A stretch of 64,000 nt of DNA from Hymenolepis diminuta (Eukaryota > Platyhelminthes > Cestoda > Cyclophyllidea > Hymenolepididae): positions 6,102,061-6,166,060 of the forward strand of contig CAADRB010000005.1 in NCBI GenBank assembly GCA_900708905.1. The letters run 5' to 3'. Made by a program: the position numbers and the translations under genes. Shown here piece by piece: positions 13,441 through 25,054 of the stretch. The notes beneath the pieces were generated by a model, which made no database searches, had not been told where the DNA came from, and was given only the letters and a program-made list of their open reading frames with translations. The first letter of the stretch is position 1. Each line of letters starts with the position of its first letter.

Positions 13441-15913
13441 TTGACTATAAATCAATGACTTCTCACTTCTACATATGGATAGACTTTTGAAGTTTCTTTG
13501 GAATGATTTCGTTTGATTATCCTTTAGATGAGACGGAATGCTATGAACCATAACTAATCACAATCAATAGACTCCCAATTTGGCTCGGGTGTTTAAGAGT
13601 GAATTTTAGCTGTTACTGTATTAAGGACCATCGGTTTTTCTAGTCAACTGTGGTTACGTAAAGTACTGATTCTCCATTCTGGAGTGTTCGAGTGTTACTA
13701 TTAAGCTAATGATATCGATTCCTCAAAATTAATGTGGTAGGATGCAGTGAAACAATCGAACTATTCTGAGAGCAGGTATTATTTAATTAGTCTGCAGGCT
13801 AACCATGAGCAATGATTATGAATACATGACAAGCCTAGATAGTGCTCAGTAGTCTGTCATCACCTATAAGACTGAAGGCATTAATGTAGTGATTGATCCG
13901 TGCGTTCACAGTCATTTCTAAGGGATGTACACATTTCGAAGTTCTATTTAGCCTCTCTTTGACAATGTCTAGTCTCTCAATCCTCCATTCAACAAATTTT
14001 GTCTTTCTTGTAACCCTGCGTTTTGCGGCGTAGTCAGCACTAAGGCTCTCACTGGTATTTTATCTAACTCACATTGCGATAGGTGAGAAATCACGGATCG
14101 TTCGTAATGTGGGTATAAGATGTTGCTTTACTGAAATACTGGGTATATGATTATTTAGGGTGATTATTTTTTAACGACCCATCGGTCAGAGCATTACATG
14201 AATTATACGTTTACGTAATAGACATGTGTGACATCTGAAACATTTGATAAATATCCTCTGCCTACAACCACAATAATTAAGTCACAGCATGTAATAGTAT
14301 TCCACTCTGAATTCTATTCATAATGATCCTACATCTTATTCCCTAATTTTTGACAATTTACTGTACCCACGAATACAAAATGTCACATTTTGTGTACTTT
14401 TGGAATTTTTTCCCTTGTCTGATATCTAGACAATGTTTTAAAAATTACTTCCAAATTGAGGACCAGCAAAAAATTACTGATAGGAGTCATAAGTTAGCTA
14501 ACCTACAATTACACAATCCTCCTAATTCAGAGATGACTCATCAACAATGATGAACGCAGACAGGCCTTAATAGGTGACGATTCCAGAGGCCCGAAGCAGT
14601 ATGCCATTTTTAATTCTTTGACTTCTCTTTCTTCCATAATCCCTTGAATTGCGTTTCTGCTATCCCGTTTGTTTAGATGTCATCTATGCCTAATTTACAA
14701 TTTTTGGCTTCGATATAGATAATGATATGGCCAAATTCGACATCAACTATTTTACAGAATGTGTACGTTTTAGTATTGGTCTACGTAAAGCATATTCGGG
14801 CAGACGGGCTCAACTTCCATGAGTAAAATGTGTTGAATTCCTAATCAGCTGATTTTAATTGACTACAGCCTTAATATTTGAAATAACTGTTTTCATTAAA
14901 ATACTTTTTCTTACCTACCTGTTTAGGATTTATAATCAAGTATTTTTTCTTGAAATGTGAACATAGCCGCCTTTTTCATTAGCGAGAGCCTTTTTCATAA
15001 AGAACAGATTTTTCTGGTTATAATAAAATCAGTCTTGCAAGGACATGTTAGAAGAAATGGACCATTCTGGAATGTATGTCTTTAAAAGGATTCAATGTTG
15101 TTCTGACTAAAGAAATGAACGACCTGGCAAGTGTCTTTAATCTGGCGCCATTTGCAACGCGAATAGCCGTTTTAAGCAATATTAACTGTATTATCGCATC
15201 CATAAATAAAATTTTATTTTGAAATAGCAGAATTAATAATCCAACCGTAAGTTTTCAAGACAGGAACAAAAAATGAGAAAGTGTTAGCCAGTTAATCAGT
15301 TAGAAAATTGCAAGAGTACGTCCGAACATTGGTAGTTAAATCTAGAACATACAATTATGCCGGCATGATTTTAAACTTACGTTTTACTGGTGCAGGTACT
15401 GATGACTTGCAGTGAAAAATATGATCGAAAATTTCTTTTGTCGACTAGGGCATAAGGTGAACATTTACATTTTCTTCATTTGATTACGAGAGAGGTATTA
15501 AAGATGGAATTTGGGTAGGGAGATGTACCGATCTCAATAGTTCACTTTCCGCTTGAAAAATGAGTGAAATTTGAAGATTCCAGTAATAAAAAGTAAACAT
15601 TTCCTTTAAATACAGGAAGACCAATCTAAAGATTGCGCTCTCGAAGAGTAAAAACCTACAAGAAGTTATCTTAGCGAATTTCTCTAGGAAATCTCGCGGT
15701 CAAGGTCCAATGAAGTAGTCTTAGCAGTTGGGCTGATACTAAAAGTCTTTAGTTCTCTTACCTTAAGTCTTCTTAAAGTAATCAGATACCAAGGAGAGCA
15801 AAAAATAATGCTTAAGCAAAGTCTTGGCCAAGACAAGTCTTTCGATACCCCAAGGAAGTCTTTAGCTTGGCACCAATATCATGGCTAAAATAGTCAACAA
15901 TGTCAATTTCTAC

Positions 15914-16067
15914 CTGTAAATACGTAAATCTCCACCTCGAGGGAATTTAAGCACAGCGATGAAGTTCGAGTCTGCCAAATGTATGCGGATATTCGTGGAA
16001 GGGAAGGCGCTATCTAGATCACTGTTACTCAAGAACTTCCAATCCCAATTTCCTATTGGTTTAAATT
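15914..16067 (-). other. Candidate isolated internal exon, unknown gene
   Basis: A 154-nt open block lies between a good acceptor (tttttatag) and a donor (TACAG then gtagaa) on the minus strand. It encodes a peptide of balanced composition containing NWDWKFLSNSDLD and LKFPRGGDLRIYR. I do not recognise it, and no partner exons were found within several kb. It could be an exon of an unannotated minus-strand gene, a gene relic, or chance. Confidence 0.25.
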
Positions 16068-16411
16068 CTATAAAAAAACAAGGATGATTTAAAAGCCACA
16101 TATCAGAATATCATTAATTACACTGACATCAGATTCAATGTGAATTTCTTCAAAAGTCCTTTAGAAAAGCGGCATGTATTCTTGGAGCTGAGAAGAGAAT
16201 AAGCAAGATTCCTATGTGCCAAATCCCTCTACTCTTTTCCCAAATTATTTTCCACGGCTATGACTATGCATCCGTTTATCCAAATGGTATGATGTTTATT
16301 ATTTTATTTATAAATAGACATATATAGGGCCCAATATGTGACCGGTTCGTCTGTCTTCTTAAGAACTTACGGCTTGCGACATTTTAGAGTGTCCTGATCG
16401 GTTGGAGCTTA

Positions 16412-16470
16412 GCCTAGTTGATAACTACGCTGGATGTCGGCCTTCAAGGGCAAAGGTTCGCATCCGTTTG
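16412..16470 (+). repeat. tRNA-like Pol III A and B boxes, possible SINE head
   Basis: The A-box-like TAGCCTAGTTG and the B-box-like GGTTCGCATCC (10 of 11 consensus positions) are 34 nt apart, as in a tRNA gene. The acceptor and T stems do not pair well, so this is not a functional tRNA. A tRNA-derived SINE head is more likely. Confidence 0.35.
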
Positions 16471-18967
16471 TATTTCCTAAACCAGTTCTAATTCGTCTGA
16501 GTTAACCAAGTTTTAAGGATTGGATGGTAACACCAGTGCCAACTGAATATTTACAGAGCAGTTAATATTCGTTATAAGGTTGGTATTGCATCTCACATGA
16601 ATCAAATTAACTCAACTCACTTCAAGCAACATATATATTGCCATATTTGGATGAGCTCTTGTTGAAATAGGACTTAAAAATATCTCACCTATTCTATAAA
16701 ATCGGATTCACGGGCTTGACTGCTAAGTCATGGTCATGTGTTCCATGTCCATTGGTACACGCTTTGGTGAGTGAAAAGGCCAATCATACTGGTAAATCTG
16801 GATAATAAAAGGGGTAACAGACTTCCACTTTCTCAAAAGGAGGAAGATACCATTCCTCCACCCAAAAAAGGAGTTACGAGAAGTCCGTTAAGACGCGCCT
16901 ATACCCAAAAGATCAATGCATCGTTTCCACACCTCAGACGCATAGTGTAAAAAATGTAAGGCAGTTATTAGAACACTAACGCGAGCAGTTTTCCAATGGA
17001 CAAGTTAAAGGTTAACAAGAAGGTTTTCCTTGCGAAGTTACTTTTTTCAACCTGAGTACTGATGACGAAGCATTTTCAGATACACATTTTATCATAAGCA
17101 CCGATTTTCGAGTTCTAAGTGAGAAGCTTTACACCGGTTTGAATTTTTTAATATCGCATTCCTAAACCCATTCGGATTCTTTTAGAAGGGAACACATAGT
17201 ATCTTCAGAGTTGGAAAATGATGCAAATTCTGTCTCTGTAGTTACAGAGCCGTAAATAAAAACCAATTTTTGAAGCCCATATAAATCAATTTAACTCAGC
17301 CAAACTCAAATACTTTTTAAAATTAGAACGTTGAAGTGACTGATTGTTGCTGCCAAAATCCGCCAAGTCAACTGGCACCCAAAAGTTCAACTTAAAACTA
17401 TAATAGGTGACGTTTCCATACTGATACCTATTTTAGCGGTAACATAAAATAGGCAACCTTGCATCCCCTACGTTAGCGGTTTTGGCCCGGAGAATTGCAA
17501 GGTCATCCAAATTAGGTATTGGATATTAAGGTCAAAAATCTGTCAACTCACTAACCGTTTATTGATTAATTAGAAGAATATCGATGAATCACCCATAATA
17601 AAACGAAAGATGATATGCAATCAAATCAGCTTTATTTTCATTTCATCCGACTCTAAGGAGCAATTAGCAAATCGTCAAACTTTTATAGGAATGAAGGATC
17701 TACACTTTACTGTTCTGAATAGATATATTTTCCTCAGTCGAACATCAAGGGAGATAAATATACGTAGATGGGTGAGTTGTGTTCTGTTAAGTGTATCGAT
17801 GCTAGTCCCATCTACTCGTTCTTGGCAGTAAAAAAAGAAATAAAGCGAGATGTCATGACCAACGAGGGGATTAAGTAAATCGGTCAATAGGTCATAATTA
17901 TAGAGCATATGACCTCACCCGTGAATTTGTGTCAAATAATGAAGATTGAAAATTAGGACTCAACAAACTGAACTCTTCAGATTTTGAACTTTTGAGCAAA
18001 TTAATGCTTCGGAATTCAAAAAATGCAAGACTTAGAATTTTCGTAATACATATATTATGTATTCTCTTCCACTTTTCAAACCTCAGTGGACGTGTTTGCT
18101 GTTCTATTTATTCTGATCCTTCCCCATGATTAACAGTAGTGAAAGATATCTGTCGTGCGATGGACAATAATAAAACACAGGTCAATTAAAGGTGAACATT
18201 GTGGCATGGACACTCATTCTACGAAAATTTGAACTAAAACGCTCAAGATAGGATTCTAGGGATCAAACTCTGGCGTTTGGAGTTTATAACGTCAGGTCTT
18301 AATAAACTCAGTGTATTTGATAAAATAGACTGATAACCACATGAATACAAAACATAAGATGAAGTAAGTATCTTTCAACTCCACATTTTTATTTTTCATT
18401 CAGCCTTTTTCCTCCCGTCACTTTACTCTTATTTGAACTTAGGTATTGTTTCTAGCGTTTTATGATTCTCATAAATAAAATAGTATTCTTCGCTTTGCTA
18501 TGGGTATCGATAATATGAAAATAACCATAGCGAAGTCCCAACCGGAACGTAGTCGTAGGGACGCAGACTGAGTTAATATGACTCTACTCCTAAACTATCA
18601 AATTTAAAAAGCAAATTTGCGTCCTTAAGTTAAATCTTTTGATTAAAATTTAAAAATATATCTGCAAAGAATTTAAAATATGAAAAAATATGGATAAACG
18701 TTATTCCTGAGAGGAGAAATCAAATAAAGTGCTTTCCAACACAAAGCATTACAAATAACTTGCTCAATTGTAATATAGAATTCAAGGAACAGGAAGATTA
18801 ATTAAATATCAGGCAAGAAGTAATTTCGACGGTTAGATCATTACATATCTACAATCTGTTGCTCATTCGCTCCGTAAAGGATGCTAATTGTATTTGCACC
18901 GAAATCAATATCACTCTAATTACCATCATTTCATACCATAAGTAGGCGGGGAATAATAAGTCAAACT

Positions 18968-20873
18968 ATGCGTTTAATTTTACTCTATCTATGGCTATGT
19001 ATTCCACATTGCCGAAGTCAAAAAGACAACCAAAAAATCGAATTTTTAACTCCAAATCGAGATGAAATGACCAATATTCTCTTTCCACATTTTACACCCT
19101 TTTCTGATATGATGGATCTCGTATTGCGGGCCAGTGAATTCGGCTTTCCTTCCTATCTACGTCGCAAAAAGTCTATCTTTGACAAGATCACTTTTGATAT
19201 CCCAAAAAATAAGAAATACGAGGGGGTTGACAAAGTTGAATTCGATGTCCACGATTATGTAAAACAATTTATTGTCCTAGCCAAAAATATAACTGGACGA
19301 GAAATCAGTGAAGAAAACGTGGAGAAATCGACTAGAAGTATATGGTTAAATTCATTTCGTCCAAAGAAGTTCCAGAATTTTATCAAGAGAAATGCTTTAC
19401 GCGTGGTTGAATATGAAAGCCATCCAATCCTCTCAAAGAACAGGCCAGCTAGATCAAAAATATTTGCACCCATTTTAAACAAAAAATATCCACCTTCTCT
19501 ACTGCCGAAAAATCTTCCTGTATTTATTCTTGTCATGCACGCTTGGAAAATATTCTTTTGGACAGCCATCTCCGAAAGCAATAATTTCTATAGAACCCTA
19601 AAGGACAGTCCATATAATGATCATAAAACCGTAGCTTCCATACCACAAAAAACGGATGAACTCACTAGTACATTTATTTTTCATGTTTGCTCTGAATTAC
19701 GGGGTGACGATTCCCTTTTCCCCACGGATTTACCAATGGGATTCTGTCCGAACCCATGTGCCACAGCCCCCTGTTTGACACTCTCTCACACGACTGGACA
19801 CGGATGTCATCTAATAGGTCGCGGATTATTCATGAACGATTTCAAGTGTGAGTGTCTACCTGGATTCAAATGGATCTCCAGTGCTGACATTGGAGGCTTC
19901 GAAAATGACACCTGGGAAAGAATCCCTTCTTCAGATGAAATTGGAGCCTGTGTAGCAATTGATATCTGTGAAACTTATTGTGATTCATTTGGAACACGAA
20001 GATGTGACTTGATTCTAGGTACTGCTATTGCTGTCTGTGTATGTAAGGTAGGTTGTGTGCCTATCCACTGAATTATCAATTTAGTTGACACATATGGGAC
20101 CGACATGCAGTCTGCCCCGCGATCCCTGCATCGAACTGTCGGAAAAGGAGAAAATGCCTGGAAATATGGCTTGCAATATTGGCCAGGGAGGACGCTGTAT
20201 CCCAACTTTTGGGAGTGATTTCTACGAATGCAGGTAAAGAATATCATATTGCTAGCCTGCGTAACTTCAGGTGTCCCTCTACATGGACGAAAGATTACAG
20301 TCTTGACTTTGAAAACTGTTTAGCTCTTAAAGACCGATGTATGTCGGAAGTTTGTGTTCGTGGTGATTGCATTTCCTCTGCGGATGGTTCTGTAGGTTAA
20401 TGTTACTTAAATTCTATAAGTAGAAATGATAGGAAACTCTGTGCATATGCCCTGAAGAAGCCTACGGAGAGCGCTGTGAAAATTTGCGCGGTAGTTGGGG
20501 TCACTGGACTCCGTGGTCATCATGTTCACCGGCGTGTGGCAGCGGAAAGATTCGTCACAGAGAGCGCGTTCGAGGATGCCTCTATGGGGATTCCTGTCGC
20601 GGAGGAAAGCGAAGACAAGTTGAGGTTTGTCCAGAGAATGTACCCTGCCCCGACGAATTAGTTACCCTTGGACTGGGTCCAGAAGCCCTAGCTCCTCAAG
20701 ACGTTCTACAGGGAGGAGAAGCTCAGCCAAACTTCGATCTTCAGAGGGCCTATGCTCTGAAATATCGCAGACACAGTCTCCTGATTCAAGTTTTGAAATT
20801 CGTTTTTCTTTTATTATGTGCTTTTGCTGTTGTTTGCGCCACAATCATGTTCTTGTACGCCCTTATGAAATAA
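18968..20873 (+). CDS. Type I membrane protein with EGF-like modules and a thrombospondin type-1 repeat
   Basis: Four exons (18968-20047, 20085-20233, 20271-20391, 20433-20873) join in phase to give 596 residues. Residues 1-18 form a hydrophobic signal peptide ending near HCRS. Residues about 20-250 are a lysine-rich region with no recognised domain. From about 257 to 465 there are cysteine-rich EGF-like units (for example CPNPCATAPC and CICPEEAYGERC). A thrombospondin type-1 repeat follows at about 472-523, with the WxxWxxW motif (WGHWTPW) used for C-mannosylation, CSPACGSG and a closing CP. A single transmembrane helix (about 566-594) ends the protein with almost no cytoplasmic tail. It is probably displayed on the cell surface or tegument and binds matrix or another cell. 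The three introns are 37, 37 and 41 nt, far smaller than those of neighbouring genes. I cannot name an orthologue. Confidence 0.85.
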
Positions 20874-23518
20874 TAATGAACAATTTGCAATTTTGAACAA
20901 ACTAATATAAATTCTGTCTTATTCTGCCTTAGTTCAATAGAATAATAGTGGTGTATTAATCTCATATTTTCGCGAGTCTCTCGCATTGGTAAGATTTTTT
21001 ACTCTGTCTTACATTTAGGACACATAGTATGGCCTTGTTAAAACTGTGAATCGGACGCCTGGAATACAGACTTTTTGAGTCTTAATTGATTAGACGTATT
21101 TGGTTACTCTGACTTCTATTGACTTCAAGATGTACAATGAGCTGGCAATATAGTGGCATGGAATTAGTAGCTTAGTAATGAGGGCGTCACAGAAGCATTA
21201 GAAGGCTTAATCTTGTGCCGCGACAATATAATTATGATTTATTTCATTTACAGCTGATGAACAGTTAATCAGAACTTCAGGCGTCACCAATGCCAGATAA
21301 AATGTCGATTAAAATTATCTATCTGCAACACGGGAATTGCGAAATGACTGGTGCCAATCGAATGTCTTATTATTGAAATAAAAACGAATGGCAAAGATAA
21401 AACTTTATTTTTTTCATCTAAGGTTCTGGTTAATAAAATTGAATAACCAATTAAATTAAAGATTATTATGATTCCATTGCTATTTTATTATTATTCGTGG
21501 TTGTACTAAGCTGAAATTTACAGTCATCTTTAACTATATGGAGGATAATTCTATGAAGAAGGAACCCTTTATTTAGCATTATTTCACAGAATTTGTAAGC
21601 GTTTGAGTTCTACCAAAGTGGTAACCGATGGTGGAGATTTCCAAAGACTATTAATCCTCTGATCAGAGACATTATGAATGAGAAGCATATCGAAATACAC
21701 TTTGGAAAATGTAAATGAAATAATAAAATGTGATGGAAAGGAATCTAATTTATTAAATTTTCGTGAACTTTCTCCTTCTTCGTGGTTTGCAGAATGGAAT
21801 GCATTTGTTAGTTATTTAATGGAATGGAGTTTGTTTGTCCACCAAACCTCAAGTTTATCTTTCCTCAATTTCTCCTGAAAAATAATGCCCTGATTTCAAA
21901 GTTTTCTCCCTTCTACTTGAAGGAAAATATTTTATTTGTTGAAACTTACAAGGTTTCATTTTTTCACCAAAGAAGTGCTAATGATATCCAAAGTCCGGAA
22001 ATACTTTACTATAGTCAGAGTTTTATTTGGAAGAAGAACATACGGAGTCCAGTCTCATTCATATTTTGACCTATTCTTCCTAATCCTACTTGATTTCATT
22101 TTGCACTTACCTCCGACTCTAAATTTAGTCGGATAATAGGATAATAGGACTGCAAAGGAAGTCAACCACCCTCACGTGGACTGAATATAACCAACCTCGG
22201 AATTAAATCAGTTTATCAGCAAACTCTGGATAATGTAGACATAACGTCAGCCATGAACTTTCAAATAAAATCATTAAATTTTAACTATACAACAATACAC
22301 AGTAAACTATACTCCATAAAAGAAAAGAACTTCCACAGTACTTGCAAAGTAAGGCCTTTGATGTCCTGACTTCACTTCCTATTTTTTCTTGATACCCTTC
22401 TCCATTTCATATCTCAGTGACATGGTACCTTCATTCGCTATATTCATATGCTTATCCATTTTTAAAGTTTGTTTTAGCTTTGTACTATCATGAATAACAC
22501 TGATGATATTCACGGTTCTTTAAAATATTGCTAGAAGTGTTCGCTTCTGATTCTCTTATAATTTGTACGTACTGGATAGTTTTTGCAAATATTTTATGTG
22601 CTCTTAATGGTACAATAAATGAACATTTTACTTTCAGGAAAAAATAACAAAAATTTACGGTTTGAATACTCAACGATAATTACTCCCAAAGGTAATTGTT
22701 CTAAAAGCTATAAATTCAGATTTTCTTCCTCAAACTGCTATTGGTTTAAAATAATGTTTCCTTTGTTGGCTGTTATAACTACAATATTGGAGAAATTTAA
22801 AAGAAACATCTCTTTTTACCTCTTTTAAGACCGATAATTTGAAATTTCACCCATCTTGTCCAATTACCAACTAAGTGATAGCCTATTCAGTTAGCTCCGG
22901 ACATATTTTAGTCTGGAACAATGGAAACAAATCCTCAAACTCGGATATTGGGGCATCAGAGCATGAAGAATCGGACTAAACGATCCAGGAAAAAATAAGA
23001 CAAATCTGACGCCCTGCATTTTTGAGCAACTCATATCAAACTTCCCTTTCCTTTGAGAAATGAAAATCGTTGCACAAGATTTTCGCTTAAACGAATTGTT
23101 CTACCTATTCACTTTACGCTAGTTTTGTGTTGTTTATGTTAAAAGGCACTTAAAAGCAATTGAGCATCTTTAAATCTAGTATACCTTTGAAGAAAATAGA
23201 AATGATTGCACTTTCTTTCGGAACTGCAAAAATTCCGAGGTTCAGAACCCATTGTATGACTAAAAATCAAAGTTGAATTCTAGAGTAATATACTATAGTC
23301 TTGAAAAACTAAAAGGTACCTAATCATAGTTAGCTTAGTAGCCATCTGGAAAAGTAGCATTAACAGCAGGATCTTGAAACAATTTGATAAGAAAATAGTC
23401 TCCTTTTGAATTCCTTTTTGTCAATAAAAAAGATTTTATGCAGTAGAAATTCCTATTTTTACATTAATAAGTACACTCTGAAGTGTGATAATCCTTTGTT
23501 TATTTGAATTTACTCTGA
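20874..23518. other. Intergenic, repeat remnants only
   Basis: No gene is seen. AT-rich sequence follows the EGF/TSP1 stop codon. The main recognisable item is a copy of the interspersed family at about 22170-22440. Confidence 0.55.
22170..22440 (+). repeat. Copy of interspersed repeat family A
   Basis: This shares diverged blocks in the same order with copies at 42243, 43535 and 44405: a 'gaattaaatcag...caaactctgga' segment, then 'tttgatgtcctgac', then a pyrimidine-rich segment. No coding capacity was seen. Confidence 0.45.
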
Positions 23519-23703
23519 TTGAAAGGCGACATTGGAAGCATCTTCTACTCTAGTGCAATGCTGGAGGGTCTTAGTCCTGCTACTGCGATTTACCGCCCAC
23601 AAGATTTTGGAAGGTTAAACTTAATGCAGACCCTGAGAGAGGAAAACTTATGGCAGAACCCCAAGACAATTATAACTTGTGAGAATGTTACAACTGCTTC
23701 ATA

Positions 23704-24970
23704 TCAAGTTGTAACAGAAGTTCTGTTCATTTTTAATTTTAACTAAAGTGGAAATTTTGTCAAAAACACATCTATTTAGTGTTCAACATAGTCACCACTT
23801 TTATTCATTACATCTTCTCTTCTTGCCACAAGCTTTCTCGTTCCTTCTTCTTAGAATTTAACCGGTTTAGACTCGAAAGAGAAGTTAGCTTCATTTCGAC
23901 CTCTTCCTCTGAAGCCTTTGTCCCATTAAATGATTCTGAAAAGATGAAAATCGGTTAGTGTAAGATCGGGAGAATATGGTGTGTGATGTATGACTTCCCA
24001 GCCAAATTCTTCAACGAGATTATTGGTTGGTCTTGAAGTGTAGTCTGGCAGTGTCATGGTGCACAATCACTCCTTTTCAATTCATCAAAGAAGGTCGTTT
24101 TTCCTGCTGTTAACTGCTTTTAAACGAGTTAGCTGCTGACAGTCAACTTCAGATGTTATTGTTTGTCACCCATTAGTTCACAGTAAACAATTCCCTTCAA
24201 ATCCCACCATACACAAAAGATTTTTTTCCCGGCACAGTCCCGAATTGTTTCGGTTGCGAAATTGGCTTTGAACCAGGACTTAGCCACTGTCCTTTGCGCT
24301 TAACATCGTTGTAAAGGATCCACCACTTCTCGTCGCTGTCAGTTATGATTCGATCTAAAAAAGGTGCCTGAAGTTCATGAGAACGCAGTGAAACACAACA
24401 GATCACACGCTGTTGCTTGTTGATTTCTGACAAATCGTGTGGGAGGGCTTATTTGCCAGCCTTTGAGACTTTGCCAAGTCCTTTCATCTCCCTATATATG
24501 GTCATATGGCGGCCTACGTGAAAGGTTTTGGTCAGTTCTCTAGTAGTGCAGGTTGCATTTTCATCAATGGCAACCTGCAATTGTTCAGAACTGAGTTTGT
24601 TGAGCATCCTGCTATTGGTTCGTCTTTCAGGCTGAAGTCATCCTTTTTGAAACGTGAAAACCACTTTCTGCAGGTCTTTTTATTCACAACATCATTTCCA
24701 TAAGTGGGTTTGAGTATTTTTGCTACCGAGCTTGTCGTATTTCCTTGATGAAATTCAGACAGTAAAATGTGCCTGATATGCTCTTTGTTTGGAGTGTACA
24801 TTAGGGCTAGAAATAGTTATTAATAGGGACAATTATCGAACAATCTGAAAGAAGAAATAATGTTTTAATAATTACCATAGGGAAACATACAACATTAAGA
24901 AGCTAAATTGAAGTAATCGTGCCCTAAACACATAGCTAAAAAATCGGACAGAACTTCTATTACAACCTGA
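23704..24970 (-). mobile_element. Full-length mariner transposon with TIRs and TA duplication
   Basis: The 1267-bp length matches mariner elements (about 1.3 kb). The left end (23704-23728) and the reverse complement of the right end (24946-24970) share 22 of 25 bases, including AGAAGTTCTGT. The element is flanked by TA on both sides (23702-23703 and 24971-24972), the expected target duplication. The transposase is on the minus strand and is broken, so the copy cannot move by itself. Confidence 0.88.
23776..24801 (-). pseudogene. Mariner transposase, frameshifted
   Basis: The relic starts at the ATG at 24801 and ends at a TAA at 23776, so the span (342 codons) is the usual mariner length. 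The N-terminal helix-turn-helix block (HIRHILLSEFHQGN, then NKKTCRKWFSRFK and DFSLKDEP) is readable. The catalytic part keeps DEKW near the first aspartate, HDTARLH at the second and YSPDLTLTD at the third, consistent with the D,D34D triad. These blocks lie in different frames and stop codons intervene, so the gene is dead. The terminal GDYVE block matches the usual mariner C terminus. Confidence 0.88.
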
Positions 24971-25054
24971 TACAATGATACTTCAGGAAGCAGTAAATAT
25001 ATCTTCATTGAGGTACATCATGCAGGAAAGGCAAGTAAATGTGAAGGGACATAA

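Larger units (their letters stand above)
13441..18967. other. Intergenic region between HDAC1 and the EGF/TSP1 gene
   Basis: This is 5.5 kb of AT-rich DNA without a recognisable gene. It contains one isolated candidate exon on the minus strand (15914-16067), a tRNA-like SINE head (about 16412-16470) and a fragment of the repeat family seen at 42-44 kb (about 17870-17960). Confidence 0.55.
23519..25054 (+). pseudogene. Open reading frame interrupted by the mariner element
   Basis: An open frame runs from 23519 into the left end of the mariner. If the element (23704-24970) and one copy of the TA duplication are removed, the same frame continues through 24973-25051 to a TAA at 25052-25054. That makes 88 codons in total. 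A possible splice acceptor (gattgaaag) precedes it. I do not recognise the peptide, which includes GLSPATAIYRPQDFG. It could be an exon of a gene inactivated by the insertion, or a chance frame. The protein similarity searches needed to decide were not possible here. Confidence 0.3.
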
